Below are positions 48,758-64,000 of a DNA stretch of 64,000 nucleotides, piece after piece. Origin of the DNA: Sapria himalayana (Eukaryota; Streptophyta; Magnoliopsida; Malpighiales; Rafflesiaceae); contig JAREIK010010400.1 of the NCBI GenBank assembly GCA_029783825.1, positions 16,628-80,627 on the forward strand, in the 5' to 3' direction. The notes beneath the pieces were generated by a model. The model worked only from the letters and a program-made list of their open reading frames with translations, ran no database searches and was not told the DNA's origin. Within the stretch, counting starts at the first letter, position 1; every line of letters begins with the position of its first letter. Position numbers and translations under genes: made by a program.

Positions 48758-51700
48758 TGGTTTATAGGTTTTATTAAAAAAATAAAATAACAAGAAATTT
48801 ATTTTTATTATTTTTTGATATTTTCAAAGGTTATAACCTTTGAAAATATAATAAATTTTAAATTTTTTTCAAATGTGAATACAATATTTAGTTATACTAA
48901 TCATTATATTTATATATTATATAAATTCAATATAAACAATTTTATTGATAAATATTCTAATAATGATCAAAAAATAAATTAATAATCTATTATTAATAAG
49001 ATAGATATCAATTAAAATATAATTACAAAACCTAAAATGATTCAGAAGCAAAGCAAAATATATTACTATATAATAATTTTTTGTTTTGAAATTTTTTTTC
49101 TTTTAAAAAGTTTATCTATAATTTTTTGATGAAAAATAATTACAAAATTATATTTGTGTAACTCATAAATTATTTTGTAATTAATATTTATATAAAAATA
49201 AACAAATAAATAATTAAAATGAATATTCAAAATTATAATTAAAAATAATGAGATTTATTATTTATTATTTAGGGTATACTGGTCTAATTTAAATTAGATC
49301 TGTCTTACTAATAATTTATTTTGTAATTAATATTAATTAAAATATATTTACATAACACAAAATGATTCAAAATCAAATCAAAATATATTACTAAATAATA
49401 ATATTTAATTTTTAAAATTTTCGTTCTTTTTATAAGCTTATATTTTTTTTATTAAAATAAATTATTTAAAAAATATTTGTCTCACTCGAAATTTATTTTG
49501 TAATTAATTTTTCTAAAAAATAAACTATATATAATTAAAATAAATATTTAAAATTATAATAAATAGAAATAAAAATGAGATTTATTATTTATTAAGTAGT
49601 ATATATCTGTTAAAAGTTTATGTATTTAGCGGTTTCGGGATTTATGAGCTTACTGATTTAAGGTTATAACCTTTGAAAATATAATAATTTTTAAATTTTT
49701 TTCAAAAGTAAATACAATATTATTTATATTAATTATATATCATATAAATTCAAAATAAACAATTTTATTGATAGATATTCTAATAATTTTCAAAAAATTA
49801 AGTAAAAATCTATTATGAATAAGATTGATATTACTTAAAATATATTATCAAAACCTAAAATGATTCAAAATCAAAGCAAAATATATTACTAAATTATAAT
49901 TATTTGGTTTTAAATTTTTATTCTTTTTATAAGCTTATCAATTTTTTGATGAAAAATAATTTTTATAAATTTTATTTTTAACTAATAATTTATTTTATAA
50001 TTAATACATATATAAATATAAAAAATTAAACAATCAAAATGAATTTTTTAAATTATAATGAAAACAAATAAAAATGAAATTTATTAATTATTATTTGGGG
50101 TATACCGATTTCAAGGATTATCTATATAGAGGTATACGGATTTTGTAGTTTAGTGATTTAAATGCTTAGGCATTTAGTGGTGTATAGGTTTCATTTAAAC
50201 AATAGAATAACAAAGAAAAAATATTTTTTTTTATTTTTTCACATTTTCAAAGGTTATAACCTTTAAAAATATAACAATTTTAAATTTTTTTTAAAACCAA
50301 ATACAATATTTAGTTATAATAATCATTATAATTATATATAATATAAATTCAATATAAACATTTTTATTGATAAATATTCTAATAATGATGAAAAAATAAC
50401 TTAATAATCTATTATTAATAAGATAGATATCAATTAAAATATAATTACAAAACCTAAAATGATTCAGAAGCAAAGAAAAATATATTACTATATAATAATT
50501 TTTTGTTTTGAAAATTTTTTTTTAAAAAAAAGTTTATCTATAATTTTTTGATGAAAAATAATTAACATAAATTATATTTGCATAACTCATAAATTATTTT
50601 GTAATTAATATTTATATAAAAATAAACAAATAAATAATTAAAATGAATATTTAAAATTATAATTAAAAATAATGAGATTTATTATTTATTATTTAGGGTA
50701 TACTGGTCTAATTTAAATTAGATGTGTTTTACTAATAATTTCTTTTATAATTAATATTTCTATCAAAATAAACTGAAAATTAATTTAAATAAAAATTTAA
50801 AATTATTCTGAATAAAATTAAAATGATATGTATGATTTATTATTAATGTATACTAGTTTAATGGTTTAAGTATTTAGAGGTTTTGTCTTTTAGAAGTTTA
50901 GCGATTAATGTTTTAGCCATTTAGTGGTTTATTGGTTTTATTTAATCAATAAAATAAGAAAAAAAAATTGTAATCTTTTGTCATTTTCATAGGTACATTT
51001 GAAAATATAATAATATTTAAAATTTTTGGAAATGTGAATATTATATTTAGTTATAATAATATTAATAATTAAATATGATATAAATTCAATATAAATAATT
51101 TTATTGATAGATATTATAATAATGATCAAAAATTAAATTAATAAACTCTTAATAATAAGATAGATATTAATTATAAAATATTTACAAAACCCAAATTGAT
51201 TCAAAATTAAAGTAAAATATATTACTGGATAATAATTTTTAATTTTTAAATTTTTCTTCTTTTATAAGCGTATATATATTTTTTGATTAAAAATAAATTA
51301 TTTAAATTATATTTGTCGCATTCATAATTTATTTTATAATAAATATTTCTATAAAAATAAACTAATAAATAATTAAAATGAATATATAAACTATAATAAA
51401 TAGAAATTAAAATTAGATTTATTAATTTTTATGTATTATATTGTAGTTTAATGGTTTTTGTATTTAGGTATTACTGGGTTTAGGTGTTTACTGATTTAAT
51501 TGTGTATGCATTTAGTGCTTCATAAGATTTATTTAAAAAATAAAATAACAAGACATTTATTTTTATTATTTTTTGATATTTTCAAAGGTTATAACCTTTG
51601 AAAATATAATAATTTTTAAATTTTTTTCAAAAGTAATTTAAATATTTAGTTATAATAATCAATATATTTATATATCATATTTCAACATAAACAATTTTAG

Positions 51701-54700
51701 TGATAAATATTCTAATAATGATAAAAAAATAAATTAATAATCTATTATTAATAAGATAGATATCAATTAAAATATAATTACAAAACATAAAATGATTCAT
51801 AAGCAAAGCAAAATATATTACTATATAATAATTTTTTATTTTCCATTTTTTTTATTTTAAAAAGTTTATCTATATTTTTTTGATTCAAAATAATTTACAT
51901 AAATTATATTTTTCTAACTCATAATTTATTTTTTAATTATTATTTATAAAAATAAAAAATTAATAATTAAAATGAATATTAAAAATTATAATGAAAAAAA
52001 AATGAGATTTATTATTTATTATTTAGGGTATATCGGTTTAATTTAAGTTATATCTGTCTCACAAATAATTTATTTTGTAATTAATATTTTTATAAAAATA
52101 AACTGATAAATAATTAACATAAAAATTTTAAATTATACTAAATAAAAATTAAAATGAGATTTATGATTTATTATTAATGTATATTAGTTTAATGGTTTAA
52201 GTATTTTGATGTTTTGTCATTTAGGAGTTTAGCGATCTAAGTTTTTAGGCATGTAGTGATTTATAGGTTTTCTTTAAACAATAAAATTACGAAAAAAATT
52301 GTAATTTTTTGTCATTTTCAAATGTTATAGCCTTTAAAAATTTAATATTATTTAAAATTTTTTGAAATTTAAATATAATATTAAGTTATAATAATTTTAA
52401 TAATTCTATATCATATAAAATAAATATAAACAATTTTATTAATAGATATTATAATAATGATCAAAAATTAAATAAATAAACTATTTATAATAAGATTGAT
52501 ATTAATTAAAAAATATTTACAAAACTCAAATTGATTCAAAATTAAAGTAAAATATAATATTTGATAATAATTTTTAATTTTTAATACTACTTCATTTATG
52601 CTTCTTTTAAAAGCTTATATATATCTTTTGATTAAAAATAAATTGTTTAAATTATATGTGTCGCACTCATAATTTATTTTGTAATAAAAATTTCTATAAA
52701 AATAAACTAATAAATAATTAAAATGAATATTTAAAATTATAATAAATTTAATTAAAAATTCAATTTATTAATTATTAAGTAGTATATAGCGGTTTAATGG
52801 GTTATGTATTTAGGCATTACGGGGTTTAGGAATTTATTGATATAACTGTGTATGCATTTAGTTGTTTATAGTTTTTATTTAAAAAATAAAATAACATAAA
52901 ATTTATTTTTATTATTTTTTCATATTTCCAAAGGTTATAACCTTTGTAAATATTATAATTTTTAAATTTTTTTCAAAAGCAAATTCAATATTTAGTTATA
53001 ATAATCATTATATTTATAAATCAAATGAATTCAATATAAAAAATTTTATTGATAAATATTCTAATAATGATCAAAAAATAAATTAATAAACAATTATTAA
53101 TAAGATAGATAACAATTAAAATATAATTACAAAATCTAAAATGATTTAGAAGGAGAGCAAAATATATTACTATATAATAAATTTTAGTTTTTAAATTTTT
53201 TTTTCTTTTTATAAGTTTATCTATATTTTTCGATGAAAAATGATTTATATAAATTATATTTGTCTAACTCATAATTTATTTTGTAATTAATATTTATATA
53301 AAAATAAAGAATAAATAATTAAAATGAATATTTTAAATTATAATGAAAAAAATAATATAAAGATTTATTATTTATTATTTAGGGTAAACTAGTTTAAAAG
53401 TATTATCTTTTTAGGGTTTTAGAGATTTAGGAGTTATAGAATTAAGTGTTTTGCCATTTAGTGGTTTATAGTTTTTATTTAAAAAATAAAATAACATAAA
53501 ATTTATTTTTATTATTTTTTCATATTTCCAAAGGTTATATCCTTTGAAAATATAATAATTTTAAAATTTTTTTCAAAAGTGAATTCAATATTTAGTTATA
53601 ATAATCATTATATTTAAATATCATATAAATTCAATATAAATAATTTTATCGATAAATATTTTAATAATGATCAAAAAATAAATTAATAATCTATTATTAA
53701 TAAGATAGATATCAATTAAATATAATTACAAAACTAATAATGATTCAGAAGCAAAGCAAATTATATTATTATATATTAATTTTTTGTTTTTAATTTTTTT
53801 TTAATAAGTTTATCTATATTTTTTTTGATGAAAAATAATTTATATAAATTATAATTGTATAACTCATAATTTATTTTGAAAGTAATAGTAATATAAAAAT
53901 AAACAAATAAATAATTAAAATGAATATTTAAACTTATAATGAAAAAAATAAAAATTAGATTTATTGTTTTTTATTTAGGATATATCTGATAAAATAAATT
54001 ATCTATTTAGGGTTTTCGAGATTTAAAAGTTATTCATTTAAGCATTTATACATTTAGTAGTTTATAGGTTTTATTTGAACAATGAAATAACAAATAAATT
54101 ATTTTGATATTTTTTCAAATTTTCAAAGATTATAACCTTAGAAAATATAATAATTTTAAAATTTTTTAAAAATGTGAATACAATATTTAGTAATAATAAT
54201 TATTATAACATTATATAATATAAACTAAATACAAACAATTTTATTGATAGATATTATATCAATTATTAAAAAATAAATATATAAACTATTATTAATATGA
54301 TAGATATAAATTTAAATTAAATTAAAAAAACTAAATTGATTAAAAATCAAAGTAATTTTATTACTAAATAATAATTTTTGTTTTTTAGTTTTTGCCTTAT
54401 TTTATGAGATAATAAAATTTATTTTGATAAAAAATAAATTATTTAAATTAAATTTTATCACTCAATTTATTTTGTAATTAATATTTCAATAAATTATTTA
54501 AATTATATTTAAGGTTTACGTGTTTAAAGGTTTAAGTATTTAGAGGCATCTAGGTTTAGGTGTTTAAATATTTATGTGTTTAGGTATTTATTGGTTTATA
54601 AGTTTTATTTAAACAATGATATAACAAAAAATTTATTTTTTTGTTATTTTTTCTCATTTTTTAAGGTTATAACCTTTTAAAATATAACAATTTTAATTTT

Positions 54701-57700
54701 TTTTAAATGTGAATACTATATTAAGTTTTGATAATATTAATACTTATATATTATATAAATTCAATATAAACAATTATATTGATAGATATTATATTAATGA
54801 TCATAAAATAAATTAATAAACTATTATAGATAAGATAGATATTATTTAAAATATATTTGCAAAACTTAAATTTATTCAAAATCAAAGTAAAATAAATTAC
54901 TAAATAATAATGTTTTTGATGTTTTGCTTCTTTTTATAAGTTTATATTTTTTGTTTGTTAAAGTATATTATTTAAATTATATTTGTCTTGCTCATAATAT
55001 ATTTTGTAATTTATAATTCTATAAAAATAAACTAAAAAATAATTAAAATGAATATTTAAAATTATAATGTATACAAATAAAAGTGAGATTTATTATTTAT
55101 TATTCAGGATATACAGTTTTAATTGTTTATGTATTTAGGTGTTTGGGGGTTTAGTTATTTAAGTGTTTATGCATTTAGTGATTAATAGTTTTTATTTAAA
55201 GAATGAAAAAACAAAAAATTTAATTTTTTGTTTTTTTTTAATTTTTGAAGGTTATAACCTTTGAAAATATAATAATTTTTAATTTTTTTTAAATCTGAAT
55301 ATAATAGATAGTTATAATAATCTTAATAATTATATATAATGTAAACTCAATATAAATAATTTTATTAATAGATATTATATTAATGATCAATAAATAATTA
55401 ATAAACTATTATTAAAAAGAATGATATAAATTAAAATATAAATGCAAAATCTAAAATGATACAAAATCAAAATAAAAAATTTTACTAAATAATAAAATTT
55501 TGTTTTTAAAATTGTGCCTATTTTTAAAAGCTTATATTTTTTTTGATAAAATATAAATTATTTAAATTATATCTGTCTCACTAATAATTCAATTTGTAAT
55601 TAATATTTCTATAAAAATAAACTAATAAATAATTAAAATAAAAATTTAAAATTATAATGAATAAAAATTAAAATGAGATTTATGATTTATTATTAATGTA
55701 TACTAGTTTAATGGTTTTGAGATTTAAAATTTTCTGAAATGTGAATACAATATATTAGTTATAATATTATTAATAATCAAACATCATATAAATTCAATAT
55801 AAATTATATTATTTATAGTTATTATAATAATTATCAAAAATTAAATTAATAAACTATTAATAATAAGATAGATATAAATTAAAAAATATTTACAAAACCC
55901 AAATTGATACAAAATTAAAGTAAAATATATTACTGAATAATAATTTTAAATTTTACTTCTTTTATAACCGTATATATATTTTTTGATTAAAAATAAATTA
56001 TTTAAATTATATTTGTAATACTCATAATTTATTTTGTAATAAATATTTCTATAAAAATAAACTAATAAATAATTAAATGAATATTTAAAATTATAATAAA
56101 TAGAAATAAAAATTAGATTTATTAATTATTATGTATTATATAGCAGTTTAATGGTTTATGTATTTAGGTATTACGGGGTTTAGGAGTATACTTATTTAAT
56201 TGTGTATGAATTTAGTGGTTTATATGTTTTATTTAAAAAATAAAATAAAATAATATTTATTTTTATTATTTTTTATATTTTGAAAGGTTATAACATTTGA
56301 AAATATAATAATTTTTAAATTTTTTTCAAAAGCGAATTTTATATTTAGTTATAAATATCATTATATTTATATATCATATAAATTTAATATAAACAATTTT
56401 AGTGATTAATATTCTAATAATGATCAAAAAATAAATTAATAATCTATTATTAATAAGATAGATATCAATTAAAGTAATATTACAAAACATAAAATGACTC
56501 ATAAGTAAAGCAAAATTTATTACTATATAATAATTTTTTGTTTTGTAATTTTTTTTTATTTTAAAAAGTTTATCTATATTTTTTGATTAAAAATAATTTA
56601 CATAAATTATATTTAACAAACTTATAATTTATTTTTTAATTAATATTTATATAAAAATAAAACTATAAATAATTAAAAAGAATATCTAAAATTATAATGA
56701 AAAAAAAAATGAGATTTAATATTTATTTTTTAGGGTATACCAGTTTAATTTAAATTATATTTGTCTCACTAATAATTTATTTTGTAATTAATATTTCTAT
56801 AAAAATAAACTGATAAATAATTAAAATAAAAATTTAAAATTATACTGAATAAAAATTAAAAAGATATTTATGATTTATTATTAATGTATATTAGTTTAAT
56901 GGTTTAAGTATTTTGAGGTTTTGTCGTTTAGAAGTTTAGCGATCTATGTTTTTAGGCATTTAGTGATTTATAGCTTTTCTTTGAACAATAAAATTACAAA
57001 AAAAAATTGTAATTTTTTGTAATTTTCAAATGTTATAGCCTTTGAAAATTTAATAATATTTAGAATTTTTTGAAATTTGAATACAATATTAAGTTATAAT
57101 AATTTTAATAATTATATATCATATAAAATAAATATAAACAATTTTATTGATATATATTATAATAATGATCAAAAATTAAATTAATAGACTATTTATAATA
57201 AGATTGATATTAATTAAAAAATATTTACAAAACTCAAATTGATTCAAAATTAAAGTAAAATATAATATTTGATAATAATTTTTAATTTTTAATACTACTT
57301 CATTTATGCTTCATTTAAAAGCGTATATATATTTTTTGATTAAAAATAAATTATTTAAATTATATGTGTCGCACTCATAATTTATTTTATAATAAAAATT
57401 TCTATAAAAATTAACTAATAAATAATTAAAATGAATATTTAAAATTATAATAAATTTAATTAAAAATTCAATTTATTAATTATTAAGTAGTATATAGCGG
57501 TTTAATGGTTTATGTATTTAGGCATTACGGGGTTTAGGAGTTTACTGATATAACTATGTATGCATTTAGTGGTTTATAGGTTTTATTTAAAAAATAAAAT
57601 AACAAAATTTTATTTTTTTTATTTTTTGATATTTTCAAAGGTTATAACCTTTGAAAATATAATAATTTTTAAATTTTTTTTCAAAAGCGAATTCAATATT

Positions 57701-60700
57701 TAGTTATAATAATCATTATATTTATATATCATATAAATTCAATATAAACAATTTTAGTGATTAATATTCTAATAATGATCAAAAAATAAATTAATAATCT
57801 ATTATTAATAAGATAGATATCAATTAAAATATAACTACAAAACCTAAAATGATTCAAAAGAAAGCAAAATTTATTACTATATAATAATTTTTTGTTTTGT
57901 AATTTTTTTTATTTTAAAAAGTTTATCTATATTTTTATGATTAAAAATAATTTATATAAATTATATTTGACTAACTTATAATTTATTTAATAATTAATAT
58001 TTATATAAAAATAAACAAATAAATAATTAAAAAGAATAACTAAAATTATAATGAAAAAAAATGAGATTTATTATTTATTATTTAGGGTATACCAGTTTAA
58101 TTTAAATTATATCTGTCTCACTAATAATTTATTTTGTAATTAATATTTCTATAAAAATAAACTGATAAATAATTAAAATAAAAATTTAAAATTATACTGA
58201 ATAAAAATTAAAATGAGATTTATGATTTATTATTAATCTATACCAGTTTTATGGAATAAGTATTTAAAGGTTTTGTCGTTTAGGAGTTTAGCAATTTATG
58301 TTTTTAGTCTTTTAGTGGTTTATAGGTTTTATTAAAAAAATAAAATAACAAAAAAAATTCTATAATATTTTATCATTTTCATAGGATATAACCTTTGAAA
58401 AGATAATAATATTTACAATTTTTTAAAATGTGAATACAATATTTAGTTATAATAATATTAATATTTATATATCATATAAATTCAATATAAAGTATTTTAT
58501 TGAAAGATAATATAATAATGATCAAAAATTAAATTAATAAACTAGTAATAAAAAGATAGATATTAATTAAAAAATATTTACAAAACCCAAATTGATTCAA
58601 GATTAATGTAAAATATATTACTAGATAATAAATTTTGATTTTTAGAATTTTACTTCTTTTATAAGCGTATATATTTTTTTTGAATAAAAATAAATTATTT
58701 AATTTATATTTGTCGCACTCATAATTTATTTGTAATAAAAATTCATATAAAAATAAACTAATAAATAATTAAAATGAATCTTTAAAATTATAATAAATTG
58801 AAATAAAAATTAGATTTCTTAATTATTAAGTAGTATATAGCGGTTTAATGGTTTATGTATTTAGGCATTACATGCTTTAGGAGTTTACTAATTTAACTGT
58901 GTATGCATTTAGTGGTTTATAGGTTTTATTTAAAAATTAAAATAACAAAATATTTATTTTTATTATTTTTTGATATTTTCAAAGCTTATAACATTTGAAA
59001 ATATAATAATTTTTAAATTCTTTTAAAATGCGAATTCAATATTTAGTTATAATAATAATTATATTTATATATCATATAAATTCAATATAAACAATATTAT
59101 AGATAAATATTCTAAAAATGATCAAAAAATAAATTAATAATCTATTATTAATAAGATAGATATCAATTAATATATAATAAAAAAACTTAAGGTGGTTTAG
59201 AAGAAATCAAAATATATTATTATATTATAATTTTTTGTTTTGAATTTTTTTTTCATTTAAAGAATATATCCATATTTTTTTGAAGAAAATTAATTTATAT
59301 AAATTATATTTGTCTAATTCAATTTATTTTTTAATTAATATTTATATAAAAATAAACAAATAAATAATTAAAATGAATATTTAAAATTATAATGAAAAAA
59401 GATATATTGAGATTTATTCTTTATTATTTTGGTTATACCAGTCTAATTTAAATTAGATCTTTCTCACTAATAATTTATTTTGTAATTAATATTTCTATAA
59501 AATTAACTGATAAATAATAAAAATAAAAATTTAAAATTATACTGAATAAAAATTAAAATGAGATTTATGAATATTATTAATGTATACCAGTTTAATATTT
59601 TAAGTATTTAAAGGTTTTTTCATTTATGACTTTAGCGATTTATGTTTTTAGGCATTTAGTGGATTATAGGTTTTATTTACACAAAGAAATATCAAAAAAA
59701 ATATTTTAAAAATGTGAATACAATATTTAGTAATAATAATCATTATAATTATATATAATATAAACTAAATATAAACAATTTTATTGATAGATATGATATC
59801 AATTATCAAAAAATAAATTAATATGCTATTATTAATATGATAGATATAAATTAAAAAATAATTGCAAAACCTAAAATTATTCAAAATCAAAGTAAAATTT
59901 ATTAATAAATAATAATTTTTTTAAGTTTTTGCTTCTTTTTATAAGCATATATATTTTTTTTGATGAAAAATAAATTATTTAAATTAAATTTGTATCACTC
60001 ATAATTTATTTTGTAATTAATATTTTAATAAATTCTTTAACTTATAATTAAGGTTTAGGAGTTTAAAGGTTTAAGTATTTAGGTGCTTTTGTGTTAAGGA
60101 GTTTAGAGATTTAAGTGTTTAGGGATTTAGTGGTTTATAAGTTTAATTTAAACAATGATATAACAAAAAATTTATTTTTAATATTTTTTTAATTTTTGAA
60201 GGTTATAACCTTTGAAAATATAATAATTTTTAAAATTTTTTCAAATGTAAATATAATATTTAGTTATAATAATCTTAATAATATATGTCATTTAAATTCA
60301 ATATAAATAATTACATTGCTAGATATTATAATAATGATCGACAAAAATTTAATAAACTATTATTAATATGATAGATATTATTTAAAATATATTTACAAAA
60401 TCTAAATTTATTCAAAATCAAAGTAAAATATTTTACTTAATAATACTTTTTTTAATGTTTTGCTTTTTTTATAACTTTATATTTTTGTTATTATAAATAA
60501 ATTATTTAAATAATTTGTCTTACTCATAATTTATTTTCTTATTTAAAATTCTATAATAATAAACTAATAAATAATTAAAATAATTATTTAAAATTATAAT
60601 GAATACAAATAAAATTGAGATTAATTATTTATTATTTATTATTTAGGATATACGGGTTTAATTGTTTAATTATTTAGGTGTTTTTGGGTTTAGGAGTTTA

Positions 60701-63700
60701 GTGATTTAAAAGTTTAGACCTTTAGTGATTTATACTTATATCTGAAGAATTAACAAACAAAAAAAATTAATTTTTTAAATTTTTTTAATTTTTGAAGGTT
60801 GTAACCTTTGAAAATATAATAATATATAATTTTTTTTAATGTGAATATAATATTTAGTTATAATAATCTTAATAATCATATCTAATGTAAACTAAATATA
60901 ATAATTTTATTAATAGATATTATAATATTGATAAATAAATAAATTAATAAACTAGTATTAATAAGAATGATATAAATTAAAATATAATTGTAGAATCTGA
61001 AATGATTCAAAATCAAAATAAGATATATTACTAAATAATAATTTTTTATTTTAAAAATTGTGCCTCATTTTATAAGCATATATTTTTTTTGATGAAAAAT
61101 AAATTATTTAAATTTTATCTGTCTCACTAATAATTTATTTTGTAATAAATATTTCTATAAAAATAAATTGATAAATAATTAAAATGAATTTTTAAAATTA
61201 TAATGAATACTAATAAAAAGAGATTTATTATTTATTATTTATTATTTAGGGTATACCTATCTAATGGTTTTAAGTTTTTTGTGGTTTTGGGGTTGAAAAG
61301 TTTATTGATTTATATGTTTGCACATTTAGGTGTTTATATGTTTTATTTAATCAATGAAATAATAAAAAATTTATTTTAATAAATTTTCTTTATTTTCAAA
61401 GGTTATTACCTTTGAAATAATAATAATTTTTTAATCTTTCTAAAATATGAATGCAATACTTAGTTATAATAATCTTAATAATTATATTTGATGTAAATTT
61501 AATATAGAAAATTTAATTAAAATATATTATTATAATGATCGAAAAATAAATTAATAAACTATTATTAATAAGATAGATATTAATTAAAATATATTGCAGA
61601 ACCCAAAATAATTCAAAATCAAATTAAATTATATTACAAAATAAATATTTAATTTTTGAAATTTTATTTATTTTTATAAGCTTATTTTTTTTCATAAAAA
61701 ATAATATATTTAAATTATATGTCTCACTCATTATTTATTTTGTAATTAATATTTCTATAAAAATAAACGAATAAATAATTAAAATGAATATTTAAAATTA
61801 TAATGAATACAAATAAAAATGAAATTTATTATTTATTATTTAGGTTATTTAGGTTTAATGGATTAAGTATTATGGGGGTTTTGGGTTTAAGGAGTCTAGA
61901 TATTTAAATGATTAAGCAATTAGTGGTTTATAAGTTTTATTTAAATAATAAAATAAAAAAAAATTATTTTTGTGATTTTTTATTATTTTTGAAGGTTATA
62001 ACCATTGAAATTATAATAATTTTTAAATTTTTTTCAAAAGTGAATTTAATATTTAGTTATAATAATCATTATATTTATATTTCATATAAATTCAATATAA
62101 ATAATTTTATTGATAAATATTCTAATAATGATCAAAAAATAAATTAATACTCTATTATTAATAAGATAGATATCAATTAAAATATAATTATATATCTTAA
62201 AATTATTTAGAAGGAGAGCAAAATATATTACTATATAATAAATATTTGTTTTTAAATTCTTTCTTCATTTTATAAGTTTATCTTTATTTTTTGATGAAAA
62301 ATAATTTTATATAAATTATATTTGTCTAACTCATAATTTATATTGTAATAAATATTTAATAAAAATAAATGAATAAATAAATAAAAAAAATTTTAAATTA
62401 TTATTAAAAAAATAATATTGAGATTTATTATTTATTATTTATTTTTTAGGGTATGATAGTTTAAAAGGATTATCTATTTATGGTTTTTGAGATGTCGGAG
62501 TTATTGATTTAAATGTTTAGGCAATTAATAGTTTATAGGATTTATTTAAATAATGAGATAACAAAAAAATTATTTTTGATATTTTCTCACATTTTCAAAG
62601 GTTATAAAGTTTGAAAATATAATAATTTTAAATTTTTTTAAAAATATGAATATAATATTTAGTAATAAGAATCATTATAATTATATGTAATATAAACTAA
62701 ATATAAACAATTTTATTGATAGATATGATATCAATTATCATAAAATAAATTAATATGCTATTATTAATATGATAGATATAAATTAAAATATATTTGCAAA
62801 ATCTAAATTTATTCAAAATCATAGTAAAATATAATAGTAAATAATAATTCTTTTGATGTTTTGCTTGTTTTTATAAGTTTATAATTTTTGTTATTAAAAG
62901 TAAATTATTTAAATTATATTTGTCTTCCACATAATTTATTTTTAATTTATAATTCTATAAAAATAAACTAAAAAATAATTAAAATGAATATTTAAAATTA
63001 TAATGAATACAAATAAAATTAAAATTTTTATTATTTATTATTTAGGATATACTAGTTTAATGGTTTAAGTATTTAGGTGTTTTTGGATTTAGTGATTTAT
63101 GTGTTTAGGACTTTAATGATTTATAGTTTTTATTTAAACAATAAAAAAATAAAAAATCAAATTTTTTGATTTTTTTTAATTTTTGAACGTTATAAACTTC
63201 CAAAATATAATAATTTTTATTTTTTTTAAATGTTAATATAGTATTTAGTTATAATATTGTTAATAATTATTTATAATGTAAACTCAATATAAATAATTTT
63301 ATTAATAGATATTATAATAATGATCAATAAAAAATTAATAAACTATTATTAATAACAATGATATAAATTAAAATATAAATGCAAAAACTAAAATGATTCA
63401 TACTCAAAATAAAATATATTTCAAAATAATAAATTTTTGTTTTTGAAATTTTGCCTCTTTTTATAAGCATATATATTTTTTTTGATAAAAAATAAATTAT
63501 TTAAATTAGATCTGTCTTACAAATAATTTATTTTCAACTAATAGTTTATGTATTTAGAAGTTTTATCATTAAGGTGTTTAGCGATTTATGTTTTTAGGTA
63601 TTTAGTGGTTTATCGGTTTTATTTAAACTATAAAATAACAAAAAAAAATTTATAATTTTTTGTCATTTTCATAGGTTATAACATTTGAAAATTTAATAAT

Positions 63701-64000
63701 ATTTAAAATTTTTTGAAATGTGAATATAATATTTAGTTATAATAATTTTAATAATTATATATCATATAAATTCAATATAAACAATTTTATTGATAGATAT
63801 TATAATAATGATCAAATATTAAATTAATAAACTATTAATAATAAGATAGATATTAATTAAAAAATATTTACAAAACCCAAATTGATTAAAAATTAAAGTA
63901 AAAATATTACTGGAATAATAATTTTTAATTTTTAAAATTTTACTTCTTTTATAAGTGTATATATTTTTTTTGATTAAAAATAAATTATTTGAATTATATT
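48758..64000 (-). repeat. Satellite array, inverted orientation, outer block
   Basis: This is 15.2 kb of the same satellite to the end of the window. A perfect 32-bp palindrome at 48,818-48,849 sits next to the hAT. Others lie near 50,255, 51,593, 52,935, 54,130, 54,665, 55,257, 57,645, 60,206, 61,995 and 62,606. Dimeric units recur around 51,500-52,850 and 56,200-58,900 (the GTGTATG(C/A)ATTTAG marker is spaced about 1,350 bp). Shorter monomers marked by TTAAGGTTTACG occur near 54,510, with a variant near 60,050. The subtype with GGATTATCTATATAGAGGTAT near 50,125 recurs at about 30,520 and, inverted, at about 11,000. No gene is supported. Confidence 0.92.
48818..48849. repeat. 32-bp perfect palindrome beside hAT copy C
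   Basis: The arm ATATTTTCAAAGGTTA is followed by its exact reverse complement. It corresponds in position to the palindrome at 341-370 beside hAT copy A. Confidence 0.93.

Noticed and set aside
1..64000. CRISPR-like array
   Set aside because: Repeat units are about 600 bp, tandem and diverged, with no short direct repeats separated by unique spacers. The context is a plant genome.
3546..64000. Calling the satellite centromeric
   Set aside because: Higher-order repeats and a dyad are suggestive, but the monomer length, telomere-like tract and transposon content do not decide between centromeric, pericentromeric and subtelomeric. Position needs FISH or CENH3 data.

Overview
The window is non-genic, extremely AT-rich repetitive DNA from a plant nuclear genome, almost certainly an angiosperm. 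The plant call rests on a RICESLEEPER/ZBED-type hAT transposase, a CACTA (En/Spm-type) element ending in CACTACAACAAAA, a decayed Ty1/copia gag-pol fragment, and degenerate plant-type telomere heptamers. I see no intact host gene, no tRNA or rRNA, and nothing bacterial. The species cannot be named from the sequence alone.

About three quarters of the window is one tandem satellite family. The basic monomer is about 600 bp. A longer form of about 740 bp carries an internal partial duplication, and the two alternate in places as a dimeric higher-order repeat of about 1.35 kb. Most monomers carry a 28-34 bp palindrome centred on GGTTATAACC and, nearby, a tract of 8-bp words ending in TAAA. The satellite reads in one orientation from 1 to about 26.5 kb and in the opposite orientation from about 27.4 kb to the end. 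The ORFs found inside it are chance products of AT-rich DNA.

Layout: satellite (1-438); truncated hAT copy A (439 to about 3,545); satellite (to 13,761); full-length hAT copy B (13,762-17,442); satellite (to 23,393); non-satellite island (23,394-24,668); degenerate telomere-like heptamers (24,680-24,762); unique spacer (to about 25,860); a short satellite piece (to 26,520); an inverted copy of the island (26,521-27,370); inverted satellite (to 40,300); hAT copy C (40,301-48,749), split by a 4,755-bp CACTA element (42,623-47,377); inverted satellite (48,758-64,000).

The main architectural result is that the window is a large imperfect inverted repeat folded around about 24.3-26.5 kb. The island, the surrounding satellite subtypes and the hAT insertion (B against C, same target site) all mirror each other. 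The right arm is about 7 kb longer between the island and the hAT. Copies A and B lie 13.3 kb apart in direct orientation at the same monomer position. All three hAT copies share a stop codon near the start and a degraded BED finger, so they most likely arose by segmental duplication of one dead insertion rather than by repeated transposition. The CACTA element then landed in copy C only. Copies A and B preserve the empty site.
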